Of a DNA stretch of 64,000 nucleotides, positions 1 through 12,400 are shown piece by piece. A program made the translations under genes and the position numbers. Position 1 is the stretch's first letter. Each line of letters starts with the position of its first letter. Origin of the DNA: Anisus vortex (taxonomy: Eukaryota > Mollusca > Gastropoda > Planorbidae); NCBI GenBank assembly GCA_949126835.1, contig OX421506.1, positions 21,356,181 to 21,420,180 on the forward strand, written 5' to 3'. Under the pieces are notes generated by a model. It was given only the letters and a program-made list of their open reading frames with translations, had not been told where the DNA came from and did no database searches.

Positions 1-1175
1 TTAAGCTGTCCCGGCTACTAGGTATTATTGAGGCTTTCCATAACAACATGCACAGCACAGTTCTCTTCGACGGCGCCACATCAGAACCATTCCCAGTGTG
101 TAGCGGGGTTAAACAGGGCTGCGTCCTGGCACCAACACTCTTTGGTATCTTCTTCTCAGTACTCCTCCGATATGCTTTTGAGAACTGCTCCGAGGGGGTG
201 AACATCCATACTAGGGCCGATGGAAATTTCTATATCATAGCCCGGCTCCGTGCAAAGAGCAAAGTGGAAACCGTATTAATCAGAGAATTAGTATTCGCTG
301 TTGCTGCTGCTCTTGTTTCACATACAGAGGAAGGACTCCAGCAACTGGTCAGTAGATTCTCGGAGGCGTGCAAAGAATTCGGCCTAACAATAAGCCTAAA
401 AAAGACCAATATTATGAGGCAAGGTACAGAATGCCTCCCAGCAATCTCAATTGAGGGAAACACTCTGGATGTTGTCGAGGACTACACATACCTTGGCAGC
501 AACATTTCAAGCTCACTGTCCCTGGAAAAAGAAATACAAACCAGAATCGGCAAGGCAGTATCTTAAATGGCAAGTCTCAACCAAAGAGTATGGGATAATG
601 TTCAACTCACTGATAGGACAAAAATCTCTGTCTACCAGGCCTGTGTGCTAAGCACACTTCTCTCTGGAAGCGAGACCTGGGCTACATACGCTAAGCAAAT
701 TAAGCAGCTCAATAGCTTTCACCTGCGATGCCTGCGCAGAATACTCCACATCAAATGGCAGGAAAGAGTCACAAATGTGGAGGTGCTCAGGAGAAGCCAT
801 ATGCTGAGCATAAACTCAATCCTGAGTGAGAGGCGCCTGCGATGGATAGGCCATGTCTACAGGATGGGTGCGGAGCGCATCCCAAGAGCCCTACTGTATG
901 GAGAGCTGGCAGCCGGTACAAGAAAGAGGGGTCGCCCTTGCCTGCGGTTCAAAGACGTCTGCAAGAAAGACTTATTACTGGCACTCATTGAGCCCAACAC
1001 GTGGGAGAGCCATGCTGAGGAACGCACCTCCTGGCGGTCCAAGGTGCGCGAGGGCACTCAAGCTGCAGAGGCCACCCTCACAGAAAGAATCGAAGAGAAA
1101 CGAGCCAGGAGAAAGGCGAGAGGCAGAGAGAAAGGAGACTGCACCATCGTCCCTTGAGGATGGAAGGATGCCATA
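1..1175 (+). mobile_element. Non-LTR retrotransposon, 3' part (family A), cut by the window edge
   Basis: The 3' part of a LINE: the late reverse transcriptase motifs, the thumb/C-terminal region and a short 3' UTR. The element enters from outside the window, so its 5' end is unknown. Its last bases (about 1141-1171, CACCATCGTC...GGATGCC) match the end of the minus-strand LINE at 63,330-64,000, so both belong to one family. There is no poly(A); the 3' UTR ends near a short AT tract. The clade was not assigned with confidence. Confidence 0.85.
48..1157 (+). pseudogene. Reverse transcriptase C-terminal half, inactivated
   Basis: One reading frame runs from before 48 to 1157, interrupted by a single in-frame TAA at 564-566. 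The first part shows the RT motif-B region (GVKQGCVLAPTLF). The second part has the usual LINE C-terminal region: SETWATYAKQ, then LNSFHLRCLRRIL, then RRLRWIGHVYRM, then a lysine/arginine-rich tail. In a working enzyme the two catalytic aspartates follow Phe-Ala in the next motif. Here codons 300-302 and 303-305 read Val and Ala, so both aspartates are gone. With the internal stop, this makes the copy a non-functional relic. No host function is implied. Confidence 0.85.
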
Positions 1176-1320
1176 TATATGGAGTGAGTGGTTTAAACGG
1201 AAAATTGAGAAAAGGATCAACATGTTAATATACAGTGTCTGCCTTCCCCAGCAAGACTATGGTGAAAACTTAGATAATGCAAACGCATTTTGTACTTGGT
1301 AAAATAACAAAAAACATTGA

Positions 1321-1615
1321 GAAACGGCAGCCGTGCGGATGCGCCTTCGGCTGGCTTACCGAAGTATCTGGGTTCGAATACTAGTGCAGGCTAAGATTTT
1401 TTTTTCCGGTTCTGGAGGGTGTCGCTGAGTCTATCCAGCTCTGATGGGTACCTGACCTTAGTTGGGGTAAAGTAAAGCGGCTGTGCATAGTGCTGGCCAC
1501 AAAATCACCTAGTATGCCGTGGCCACAGAAACTGGTGAGCGCTGCTTCAGCAGACCTATGGATCAATTTGGTCCGACGGAGTACTTTACTTACAAAAAAA
1601 AAAAAAAAAAACATA
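1321..1615 (+). mobile_element. tRNA-derived SINE with Meta-domain-like body
   Basis: The head contains a tRNA-type B box (GGTTCGAATAC at 1371-1381), following an A-box-like stretch near 1332-1345. A T-run and a body follow: GGGTACCTGACCTTAGTTGG, AAAGTAAAG, GTGCTGGCCACA, and a tail rich in CAATTTGGTCC and TACTTTACTT, ending in a run of about 18 A (1594-1611). The GTACCTGAC..TTAGTTGGGG...GTGCTGGCCAC pattern is the one I associate with Meta-domain SINEs of molluscs and other invertebrates. That assignment is from memory. The element was transcribed by Pol III in its active form and would have been moved by a partner LINE. Confidence 0.7.
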
Positions 1616-1899
1616 CATAGAGCCATTTTTCTATGCAAAAACACGGAAATAATACTCTAGACTAAATAAGTATTTTTTGGAATTACATCTAAAAATAATA
1701 ATATAGTCTAGAGTCTAGAGATACTGTAATTGATAATATTAAAACTTTTCGAAAAAAGTAATAAGAAATGAAATGAATGTTATTTACCGACTTAAAATAT
1801 GTTAAGGCTCCCTCAACATTGATTCCTTTGAATCTTCAGTAATTAGGTTAGGCCTAAACCCTTAGACTACATTAAATGCATATAATTAGCCTACTCTTT
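1616..1899. other. AT-rich spacer, nothing recognised
   Basis: This stretch holds TCTAGA-rich words (AGTCTAGAGTCTAGAG near 1705) and AT-rich DNA. I see no coding, RNA or repeat signature. Confidence 0.5.
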
Positions 1900-2095
1900 T
1901 TTTTCCAGAGTGACGTCCGGAATGGAATGGAATGGTTTACCTGATCAAACCAGGAAAACCAGAAACTTAACATCATTTAAAACACTAATAAAAATGCAAG
2001 ACTAGACTCGGACCACGGATGAGCGTAGGACGCGATGATCTTCTTTAAAGAAATAGCGTCTGTGATATATAAGTTAAGATCCTCGTCTCTAGCCG
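1900..2095 (+). mobile_element. LINE 3' end fragment (family B), copy 1
   Basis: The sequence reads as a decayed C-terminal end of a non-LTR element: GGAATGG..TTTACCTGATCAAACC, then AAAATGCAAGACTAGACTCGG, then GGATGAGCGTAGGACGCGATG, then GTCTGTGATATATAAG. The same order recurs at 3,250-3,430 and in part at 60,405-60,480. Three diverged copies with a shared terminus are what 5'-truncated LINE insertions leave behind. There is no open frame of note. Confidence 0.6.
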
Positions 2096-2209
2096 TGGCA
2101 CGAGATCCATTGCGATCGCTTGTAAACTCACTCCCTAAATTAATTACTCTAAAGCTAAACGGAACAATACTGGATTTTCTATGATGATATATAATGAACA
2201 TAATAGTAG

Positions 2210-3249
2210 ATATTTCGTATTAAGTAGCTATCCCAGTATGTCTGGGTATATATCACATACCTAAACATCTGTTTTTTTTAGACAGAAAACTTCATGTTCT
2301 TGAACGCCGAACAAACAAGATAGCAACACCAAAAAGAAAATAGCAAGAATTTGTTCCTGGGTCTGAAGAGTGTCCAACCAGCACCGATGAGTAAGCTACC
2401 TTAAACATTCGCGTGAAATAAGTAACGGCGACTAAACTTTGTGTTGGTCACACAGTATGCAGTATCCCTAGTACGCATTAGCCAAACAAAACCGGAAAAT
2501 TCTGCTTGATTAGCCTTATGGTATGAAATGGTTTGAAAGTTAGGGGGGGGGGGTTAGTTTACTATGAATAATGGCCTACATGTCGGCTTAAACTTAAAAC
2601 TCTTGTTGTATGTTATAAATAAAGTAATAATACACACTATTGATCCCAGAGCATTCGTAATCAACGTATCCTTACATTGTGGAATATTTCCTTTGGTAAT
2701 AACAGGGTCGCCACAGTTTAATGAAGAAGAAGAAGACATATTATCAACTGTGACAAAACATTCAAACAAGAAAATAAAAAACAACAAAGGACCAATCTCC
2801 ATGGAATATTCTCTGAAAGAAAATAGATCCCGTCCAGTGTTCATCAATCTCTGCCAATCTTGTGACAAACGTCCTGATTGCATTCCATGTGAACTCCGAA
2901 TCCTATCATTTGGACGAGATCTCATTCCTGGTTGTGCTTTGCCCGTCGCTCGTTTTCATAATTCCAGTTGAAGTTTTCCTGCTAGATTCTCAAAGCTTCA
3001 GTATTAAGGGTCTCTTTCCCTTCCCTTTCAACTTTGACCTGCGTATATTGTTGAGCTTCTGTCCTCTAGTTTCTAGAAACAATATCAGGAAAGAAGGACA
3101 GAAAGAATAGTAGTAATATAATACATTAAATTCTAAAGGAATACAACAAAACTAACACTAATTTAAAGTTATTACAATGCTCAGATAAATATAAGGATGA
3201 AAACCCTTCTCATATTCCATATTATGCAAGAACAAACACATATGAGTTC
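2210..3249. other. Spacer, no recognised feature
   Basis: The stretch is AT-rich, with a run of nine or ten G near 2544. Two open frames of 123-135 codons overlap on opposite strands at 2554-2971. Neither has a motif I recognise and their composition matches the surroundings, so I do not call them genes. Confidence 0.45.
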
Positions 3250-3435
3250 TCTTTCTCCCGAAGTAGCTTCCGGGCATGGAATGGGTTGCCTGAACAAAAT
3301 AGGAATCAAAAACATTTAATTTAAAAACATTAATCAAAATGCAAGACTAGACTCAAACCACGGATAAGCGTAGGATACAATAATCTTCAGTATGGAAAGA
3401 GCGTCTGTAACCTGTATGATAATATACGATACATA
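3250..3435 (+). mobile_element. LINE 3' end fragment (family B), copy 2, abutting the satellite
   Basis: It has the same terminal pattern as copy 1: GGCATGGAATGGGTTGCCTGA, AAAATGCAAGACTAGACTC, GGATAAGCGTAGGATACAATAA, GAGCGTCTGTAACCTGTATG. After the tail (ATACGATACATATATA) the first satellite unit begins with no spacer. The fragment is on the plus strand, so the satellite lies exactly at its 3' terminus. Confidence 0.6.
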
Positions 3436-3439
3436 TATA

Positions 3440-6400
3440 GAGTGAGATTGAAAGTGAGATTGAAAGAGCGAGATTGAAAGTGTGAGATTGAAAGAGTGAG
3501 ATTGAAAGAGTGAGATTGAAAGAGTGAGATTGAAAGAGTGACATTGAAAGAGTGAGATTGAAAGAGCGAGATTGAAAGTGTGAGAGTGAAAGAGTGAGAT
3601 TAAAAGAGTAAGATTGAAAAAGTGAGATAGAAAGAGTGAGATTGAAAGAGTGAGATTGAAAGTAAGATTGAAAGAGTGAGATTGAAAGAGTGAGATTGAA
3701 AGAGCGAGATTAAAAGTGTGAGATTGAAAGAGTGAGATTGAAAGTGTGAGATTGAAAGAGTGAGATTGAAAGAGTGAGATTTAAAGAGTGAGATTGAAAG
3801 AGTGAAATTAAAAGAGTGAGATTGAAAGAGTGAGATTGAAAGAGATTGAAAGAGATTGAAAGAGTGAGATTGAAAGAGTGAGATTGAAAGAGTGAGATTG
3901 AAAGAGTGAGATTGAAAAAGTGAATGAAAGAGTGAGATTGAAAGAAAGATATTGAAAGAGTGAGATTGAAAGAGTGAGATTGAAAGAGTGAGATTAAAAG
4001 AGTGAGATTGAAAGAGTGAGATTGAAAGAGTAAGATTGAAAGAGTGAGATTGAAAGAAAGAGGTTGAAAGATTGAGATTGTAAGAGTGAGATTGAAAGTG
4101 AGATTTAAAGAGTGAGATTGAAAGAGTGAGATTGAACGAGTGAGATTAAAAGAGTGAGATTGAAAGAGTGAGATTGAAAGAGTGAGATTGAAAGAGATTC
4201 AAAGAGTGAGATTGAAAGAAAGAGATTGAAAGAGTGAGATTGAAAGTGTGAGATTGAAAGAGTGAGATTGAAAGTGAGATTGAAAGAGTGAAATTGAAAG
4301 TGAGATTGAAAGAGTGAGATTGAAAGATTGAGATTGAAAGAGTGAGATTGTAAGAGTGAGATTGAAAGAGTGAGATTGAAAGAGTGAGATTGAAAGAGTG
4401 AGATTGAAAAAGAGAATGAAAGAGTGAGATTGAAAGAAAGATATTGAAAGAGTGAGATTGAAAGAGTGAGATTGAAAGAGTGAGATTGAAAGTGAGATTG
4501 AAAGAGTGATATTGAAAGTGAGATTGAAAGAGTGATATTGAAAGTGAGATTGAAAGTGAGATTGAAAGAGATTGAAAGAGTGAGATTGAAAGAAAGAGAT
4601 TGAAAAAGTGAGATTGAAAGAGTGAGATTGAAAGAGTGAGATTGAAAGAGTGAGATTGAAAGAGTGAGATTGAAAGTAAGATTGAAAGAGTGAGATTGAA
4701 AGAGTGAGATTGAAAGAGCGAGATTAAAAGTGTGAGATTGAAAGAGTGAGATTGAAAGAGTGAGATTGAAAGAGTGAGATTGAAAGAGTGAGATTTAAAG
4801 AGTGAGATTGAAAGAGTGAGATTGAAAGAGTGAGATTGAAAGAGTGAGATTGAAAAAGAGAATGAAAGAGTGAGATTAAAAGAAAGATATTGAATGAGTG
4901 AGATTGAAAAAGTGAGATTGAAAGAGTGAGATTAAAAGAGTGAGATTGAAAGAGTGAGATTGAAAGAGATTGAAAGAGATTGAAAGAGTGAGATTGAAAG
5001 AGTGAGATTGAAAGAGTGAGATTGAAAGAGTGAGATTGAAAAAGAGAATGAAAGAGTGAGATTGAAAGAAAGATATTGAAAGAGTGAGATTGAAAGAGTG
5101 AGATTGAAAGAGTCAGATTAAAAGAGTGAGATTGAAAGAGTGAGATTGAAAGAGTAAGATTGAAAGAGTGAGATTGAAAGAAAGAGGTTGCAAGATTAAG
5201 ATTGAAAGAGTGAGATTGAAAGTGAGATTTAAAGAGTGAGATTGAAAGAGTGAGATTGAAAGTGAGATTGAAAGAGTGAGATTGAAAGAGTGAGATTGAA
5301 AGAGTGAGATTGAAAGAGATTGAAAGAGTGAGATTGAAAGAAAGATATTGAAAGAGTGAGATTGAAAGAATGAGATTGAAAGAGTGAGATTGAAAGTGAG
5401 ATTGAAAGAGTGAGATTAAAAGTGACATTGAAAGAGTGAGATTGAAAGAGTGAGATTGAAAGAGTGAGATTGAAAGAGATTGAAAGAGTGAGATTGAAAG
5501 AAAGATATTGAAAGAGTAAGATTGAAAGAGTGAGATTGAAAGAGTGAGATTGAAAGTGAGATTGAAAGAGTGAGATTGAAAGTGACATTGAAAGAGTGAG
5601 ATTGAAAGAGTGAAATTGAAAGAGTGAGATTGAAAGAGTAAGATTGTAAGTGAGATTAAAAGAGTGAGATTGAAAGAGTGAGATTAAAAGAGTGAGATTG
5701 AAAGAGTGAGATTGAAAAAGAGAATGAAAGAGTGAGATTAAAAGAAAGATATTGAAAGAGTGAGATTGAAAGAGTGAGATTGAAAGAGTGAGATTAAAAG
5801 AGTGAGATTGAAAGAGTGAGATTTAAAGAGATTGAAAGAGATTGAAAGAGTGAGATTGAAAGAGTGAGATTGAAAGAATGAGATTGAAAGAGTGAGATTG
5901 AAAGAGTGAGATTGAAAAAGAGAATGAAAGAGTGAGATTGAAAGAAAGATATTGAAAGAGTGAGATTGAAAGAGTGAGATTGAAAGAGTGAGTTTAAAAG
6001 AGTGAGATTGAAAGAGTGATATTGAAAGTGAGATTGAAAGAGTGAGATTGAAAGAGTGAGATTGAAAGAGTGAGATTGAAAGAGATTGAAAGAGTGAGAT
6101 TGAAAGAAAGAGATTGAAAGAGTGAGATTGAAAGAGTGAGATTGAAAGAGTGAGATTGAAAGTGAGATTGAAAGAGTGAGATTGAAAGTGAGATTGAAAA
6201 AGTGAGATTGAAAGAGTGAGATTGAAAGAGTGAGATTGAAAGTTTGAGATTGAAAGTGTGAGATTGTAAGAGTGAGATTGAAAGAGTGAGATTAAAAGAG
6301 TGAGTTTGAAAGAGATTGAAAGAATGAGATGGAAAGAAAGATATTGAAAGAGTGAGATTGAAAAAGTGAGATTGAAAGAGTGAGATTAAAAGAGTGAGAT

Positions 6401-9400
6401 TGAAAGAGTGAGATTGAAAGAGATTGAAAGAGATTGAAAGAGTGAGATTGAAAGAGTGAGATTGAAAGAGTGAGATTGAAAGAGTGAAATTGAAAAAGAG
6501 AATATAAGAGTGAGATTGAAAGAAAGATATTGAAAGAGTGAGATTGAAAGAGTGAGATTGAAAGAGTGAGATTAAAAGAGTGAGATTGAAAGAGTGAGAT
6601 TGAAAGAGTAAGATTGAAAGAGTGAGATTGAAAGAAAGAGGTTGAAAGATTGAGATTGTAAGAGTGAGATTGAAAGTGAGATTTAAAGAGTGAGATTGAA
6701 AGAGTGAGATTGAACGAGTGAGATTAAAAGAGTGATATTGAAAGAGTGAGATTGAAAGAGTGAGATTGAAAGAGATTGAAAGAGTGAGATTGAAAGAAAG
6801 AGATTGAAAGAGTGAGATTGAAAGTGTGAGATTGAAAGAGTGAGATTGAAAGTGAGATTGAAAGAGTGAAATTGAAAGTGAGATTGAAAGAGTGAGATTG
6901 AAAGAGTGAGATTGAAAGAGTGAGATTGAAAGAGTGAGATTGTAAGAGTGAGATTGAAAGAGTGAGATTGAAAGAGTGAGATTGAAAGAGTGAGATTGAA
7001 AGAGTGAGATTGAAAGAGTGAGATTGAAAAAGAGAATGAAAGAGTGAGATTAAAAGAAAGATATTGAAAGAGTGAGATTGAAAGAGTGAGATTGAAAACG
7101 TGAGATTAAAAGAGTGAGATTGAAAGAGTGAGATTGAAAAAGATTGAAAGAGATTGAAAGAGTGAGATTGAAAGAGTGAGATTGAAAGAGTGAGATTGAA
7201 AGAGTGAGATTGAAAGAGTGAGATTGAAAAAGAGAATGAAAGAGTGAGATTGAAAGAAAGATATTGAAAGAGTGAGATTGAAAGAGTGAGATTGAAAGAG
7301 TGAGATTGAAAGTGAGATTGAAAGAGTGATATTGAAAGTGAGATTGAAAGAGTGATATTGAAAGTGAGATTGAAAGAGTGAGATTGAAAGAGATTGAAAG
7401 AGTGAGATTGAAAGAAAGAGATTGAAAAGTGAGATTGAAAGAGTGAGATTGAAAGAGTGAGATTGAAAGAGTGAGATTGAAAGAGTGAGATTGAAAGTAA
7501 GATTGAAAGAGTGAGATTGAAAGAGTGAGATTGAAAGAGCGAGATTAAAAGTGTGAGATTGAAAGAGTGAGATTGAAAGAGTGAGATTGAAAGAGTGAGA
7601 TTGAAAGAGTGAGATTTAAAGAGTGAGATTGAAAGAGTGAGATTGAAAGAGTGAGATTGAAAGAGTGAGATTGAAAAAGAGAATGAAAGAGTGAGATTAA
7701 AAGAAAGATATTGAATAAGTGAGATTGAAAGAGTGAGATTGAAAGAGTGAGATTAAAAGAGTGAGATTGAAAGAGTGAGATTGAAAGAGATTGAAAGAGA
7801 TTGAAAGAGTGAGATTGAAAGAGTGAGATTGAAAGAGTGAGATTGAAAGAGTGAGATTAAAAAAGAGAATGAAAGAGTGAGATTGAAAGAAAGATATTGA
7901 AAGAGTGAGATTGAAAGAGTGAGATTGAAAGAGTGAGATGAAAAGAGTAAGATTGAAAGAGTGAGATTGAAAGAGTAAGATTGAAAGAGTGAGATTGAAA
8001 GAAAGAGGTTGCAAGATTAAGATTGAAAGAGTGAGATTGAAAGTGAGATTTAAAGAGTGAGATTGAAAGAGTGAGATTGAAAGTGAGATTGAAAGAGTGA
8101 GATTGAAAGAGTGAGATTGAAAAAGTGAGATTGAAAGAGATTGAAAGAGTGAGATTGAAAGAAAGATATTGAAAGAGTGAGATTGAAAGAGTGAGATTGA
8201 AAGAGTGAGATTGAAAGTGAGATTGAAAGAGTGAGATTGAAAGTGACATTGAAAGAGTGAGATTGAAAGAGTGAAATTGAAAGAGTGAGATTGAAAGAGT
8301 AAGATTGTAAGTGAGATTAAAAGAGTGAGATTGAAAGAGTGAGATTAAAAGAGTGAGATTGAAAGAGTGAGATTGAAAAAGAGAATGAAAGAGTGAGATT
8401 AAAAGAAAGATATTGAAAGAGTGAGATTGAAAGAGTGAGATTGAAAGAGTGAGATTAAAAGAGTGAGATTGAAAGAGTGAGATTGAAAGAGATTGAAAGA
8501 GATTGAAAGAGTGAGATTGAAAGAGTGAGATTGAAAGAATGAGATTGAAAGAGTGAGATTGAAAGAGTGAGATTGAAAAAGAGAATGAAAGAGTGAGATT
8601 GAAAGAAAGATATTGAAAGAGTGAGATTGAAAGAGTGAGATTGAAAGAGTGAGTTTAAAAGAGTGAGATTGAAAGAGTGATATTGAAAGTGAGATTGAAA
8701 GAGTGAGATTGAAAGAGTGAGATTGAAAGAGTGAGATTGAAAGAGATTGAAAGAGTGAGATTGAAAGAAAGAGATTGAAAGAGTGAGATTGAAAGAGTGA
8801 GATTGAAAGAGTGAGATTGAAAGAGTGAGATTGAAAGTGAGATTGAAAGAGTGAGATTGAAAGAGTGAGATTGAAAAAGTGAGATTGAAAGAGTGAGATT
8901 GAAAGAGTGAGATTGAAAGAGTGAGATTGAAAGTGTGAGATTGTAAGAGTGAGATTGAAAGAGTGAGATTGAAAGAGTGAGTTTGAAAGAGATTGAAAGA
9001 GTGAGATGGAAAGAAAGATATTGAAAGAGTGAGATTGAAAAAGTGAGATTGAAAGAGTGAGATTAAAAGAGTGAGATTGAAAGAGTGAGATTGAAAGAGA
9101 TTGAAAGAGATTGAAAGAGTGAGATTGAAAGAGTGAGATTGAAAGAGTGAGATTGAAAGAGTGAGATTGAAAAAGAGAATAGAAGAGTGAGATTGAAAGA
9201 AAGATATTGAAAGAGTGAGATTGAAAGAGTGAGATTGAAAGAGTGAGATTAAAAGAGTGAGATTGAAAGAGTGAGATTGAAAGAGTAAGATTGAAAGAGT
9301 GAGATTGAAAGAAAGAGGTTGAAAGATTAAGATTGAAAGAGTGAGATTGAAAGTGAGATTTAAAGAGTGAGATTGAAAGAGTGAGATTGAAAGTGAGATT

Positions 9401-12400
9401 GAAAGAGTGAGATTAAAAGAGTGAGATTGAAAGAGTGAGATTGAAAGAGATTGAAAGAGTGAGATTGAAAGAAAGAGATTGAAATAGTGAGATTGAAAGA
9501 GTGAGATTGAAAGAGTGAGATTGAAAGTGAGATTGAAAGAGTGAGATTGAAAGAGTGAAATTGAAAGAGTGAGATTGAAAGAGTAAGATTGTAAGAGTGA
9601 GATTAAAAGAGTGAGATTGAAAGATTGAGATTGAAAGAGTGAGATTGAAAGAGTGAGATTGAAAAAGAGAATGAAAGAGTGAGATTAAAAGAAAGATATT
9701 GAAAGCGTGAGATTGAAAGAGTGAGATTGAAAGAGTGAGATTAAAAGAGTGAGATTGAAAGAGTGAGATTGAAAGAGATTGAAAGAGATTGAAAGAGTGA
9801 GATTGAAAGAGTGAGATTGAAAGAGTGAGATTGAAAGAGTGAGATTGAAAAAGAGAATGAAAAAGTGAGATTGAAAGAAATATATTGAAAGAGTGAGATT
9901 GAAAGAGTGAGATTGAAAGAGTGAGATTAAAAGAGTGAGATTAAAAGAGTGATATTGAAAGTGAGATTGAAAGAGTGAGATTGAAAGAGTGAGATTGAAA
10001 GAGTGAGATTGAAAGAGATTGAAAGAGTGAGATTGAAAGAAAGAGATTGAAAGAGTGAGATTGAAAGAGTGAGATTGAAAGAGTGAGATTGAAAGAGTGA
10101 GATTGAAAGTGAGATTTAAAGAGTGAGATTGAAAGTGAGATTGAAAAAGTCAGATTGAAAGAGTGAGATTGAAAAAGCGAGATTGAAAGAGTGAGATTGA
10201 AAGTGTGAGATTGTAAGAGTGAGATTGACAGAGTGAGATTGAAAGAGTGAGTTTGAAAGAGATTGAAAGAGTGAGATGGAAAGAAAGATATTGAAAGAGT
10301 GAGATTGAAAGAGTGAGATTGAAAGAGTGAGATTGAAAAAGCGAGATTAAATGAGTGAGATTGAAAGAGATCGAAAGAGATTGAAAGAGTGAGATTGAAA
10401 GTGAGATTGAAAGAGTGAGATTGAAAGAAAGAGATTGAAAGATTGAGATTGAAAGAGTGAGATTGAAAGAGTGAGATTGAAAGTGAGATTGAAAGAGTGA
10501 TATTGAAAGTGAGATTGAAAGAGTGATATTGAAAGTGAGATTGAAAGAGTGATATTGAAAGTGAGATTGAAAGAGTGAAATTGAAAGAGTGAGATTGAAA
10601 GAGTGAGATTGAACGAGTGAGATTGAAAGAGTGAGATTGAAAGAGATTGAAAGAGATTGAAAGAGTGAGATTGAAAGAGTGAGATTGAAAGAGTGAGATT
10701 GAAAGAGTGAGATTGAAAGAGTGAGATTGAAAGAGTGAGATTGAAAGAGTGAGATTGAAAGAGTGAGATTGAAAGAGTGAGATTGAAAGAGTGAGATTGA
10801 AAGAGTGAGATTGAAAGAGTGAGATTGAAAGAGTGAGATTGAAAGAGTGAGATTGAAAGAGTGTTTGAAAGAGATTGAAAGAGTGAGATGGAAAGAAAGA
10901 TATTGAAAGAGTGAGATTGAAAGAGTGAGATTGAAAGAGTGAGATTGAAAAATCGAGATTGAAAGAGTTAGATTGAAAGAGATTGAAAGAGATTGAAATA
11001 GATTGAAAGAGTGAGATTGAAAGTGAGATTGAAAGAGTGAGATTGAAAGAAAGCGATTGAAAGAGTGAGATTGAAAGAGTGAGATCTAAAGAGTGATATT
11101 GAAAGTGAGATTGAAAGAGTGATATTGAAAGTGAGATTGAAAGAGTGATATTGAAAATGAGATTGAAAGAGTGAGATTTAAAGAGTGAGATTGAAAGAGT
11201 GAGATTGAAAGAGTGAGATTGAAAGAGTGAGATTGAAAGAGATTGAAAGAGATTGAAAGAGTGAGATTGAAAGAGTAAGATTGAAAGAGTGAGATTGAAA
11301 GAGTGAGATTGAAAGAGTGAGATTGAAAGAATGAAATTGAAAGAGTGAGATTGAAAGAGTGAGATTGAAAGAGTGAGATTGAAAGAGTGAGATTGAAAGA
11401 GTGAGATTGAAAGAGTGAGATTGAAAGAGTGAGATTGAAAGAGTGAGATTGAAAGAGTGAGATTGAAAGAGTGAGATTGAAAGAGTGAGATTGAAAGAGA
11501 TTGAAAGAATGAGATTGAAAGAAAGAGATTGAAAGAGTGAGATTTAAAGAGTGAGATTGAAAGAGTGAGATTGAAAGAGTGAGATTGAAAGTGAGATTTA
11601 AAGAGTGAGATTGAAAGTGAGATTGAAAAAGTGAGATTGAAAGAGTGAGATTGAAAAAGCGAGATTGAAAGAGTGAGATTGAAAGTGTGAAATTGTAAGA
11701 GTGAGATTGAAAAAGTGAGATTGAAAGAGTGAGTTTGAAAGAGATTGAAAAATTGAGATTGAAAGAGTGAGATTGAAAGAGTGAGATTGAAAGTGTGAGA
11801 TTGAAAAAGCGAGATTGAAAGAGTGAGATTGAAAGAGATTGAAAGAGATTGAAAGAGTGAGATTGAAAGTAAGATTGAAAGAGTGAGATTGAAAGAAAGA
11901 GATTGAAAGAGTGAGATTGAAAGAGTGAGATTGAAAGTGAGATTGAAAGAGTGATATTGAAAGTGATATTGAAAGAGTGATATTGAAAGTGAGATTGAAA
12001 GAGTGATATTGAAAGTGAGATTGAAAGAGTGAAATTGAAAGAGTGAGATTGAAAGAGTGAGATTGAACGAGTGAGATTAAAAGAGTGAGATTAAGAGATT
12101 GAAAGAGATTGAAAGAGTGAGATTGAAAGAGTCAGATTCAAAGAGTGAGATTGAAAGAGTGAGATTGAAAGAGTGAGATTGAAAAAGTGAGATTGAAAGA
12201 GTGAGATTGAAAGAGTGAGATTGAAAGAGTGAGATTGAAAGAGTGAGATTGAAAGAGTGAGATTGAAAGAGTGAGATTGAAAGAGTGAGATTGAAAGAGT
12301 GAGATTGAAAGAGTGAGATTGAAAGAGTGTTTGAAAGAGATTGAAAGATTGAGATGGAAAGAAAGATATTGAAAGAGTGAGATTGAAAGAGTGAGATTGA

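Noticed and set aside
2554..2971. Overlapping frames of 123 and 135 codons as a host gene
   Set aside because: There is no recognisable motif, the frames lie on opposite strands of the same AT-rich DNA, and there is no splice or promoter context.
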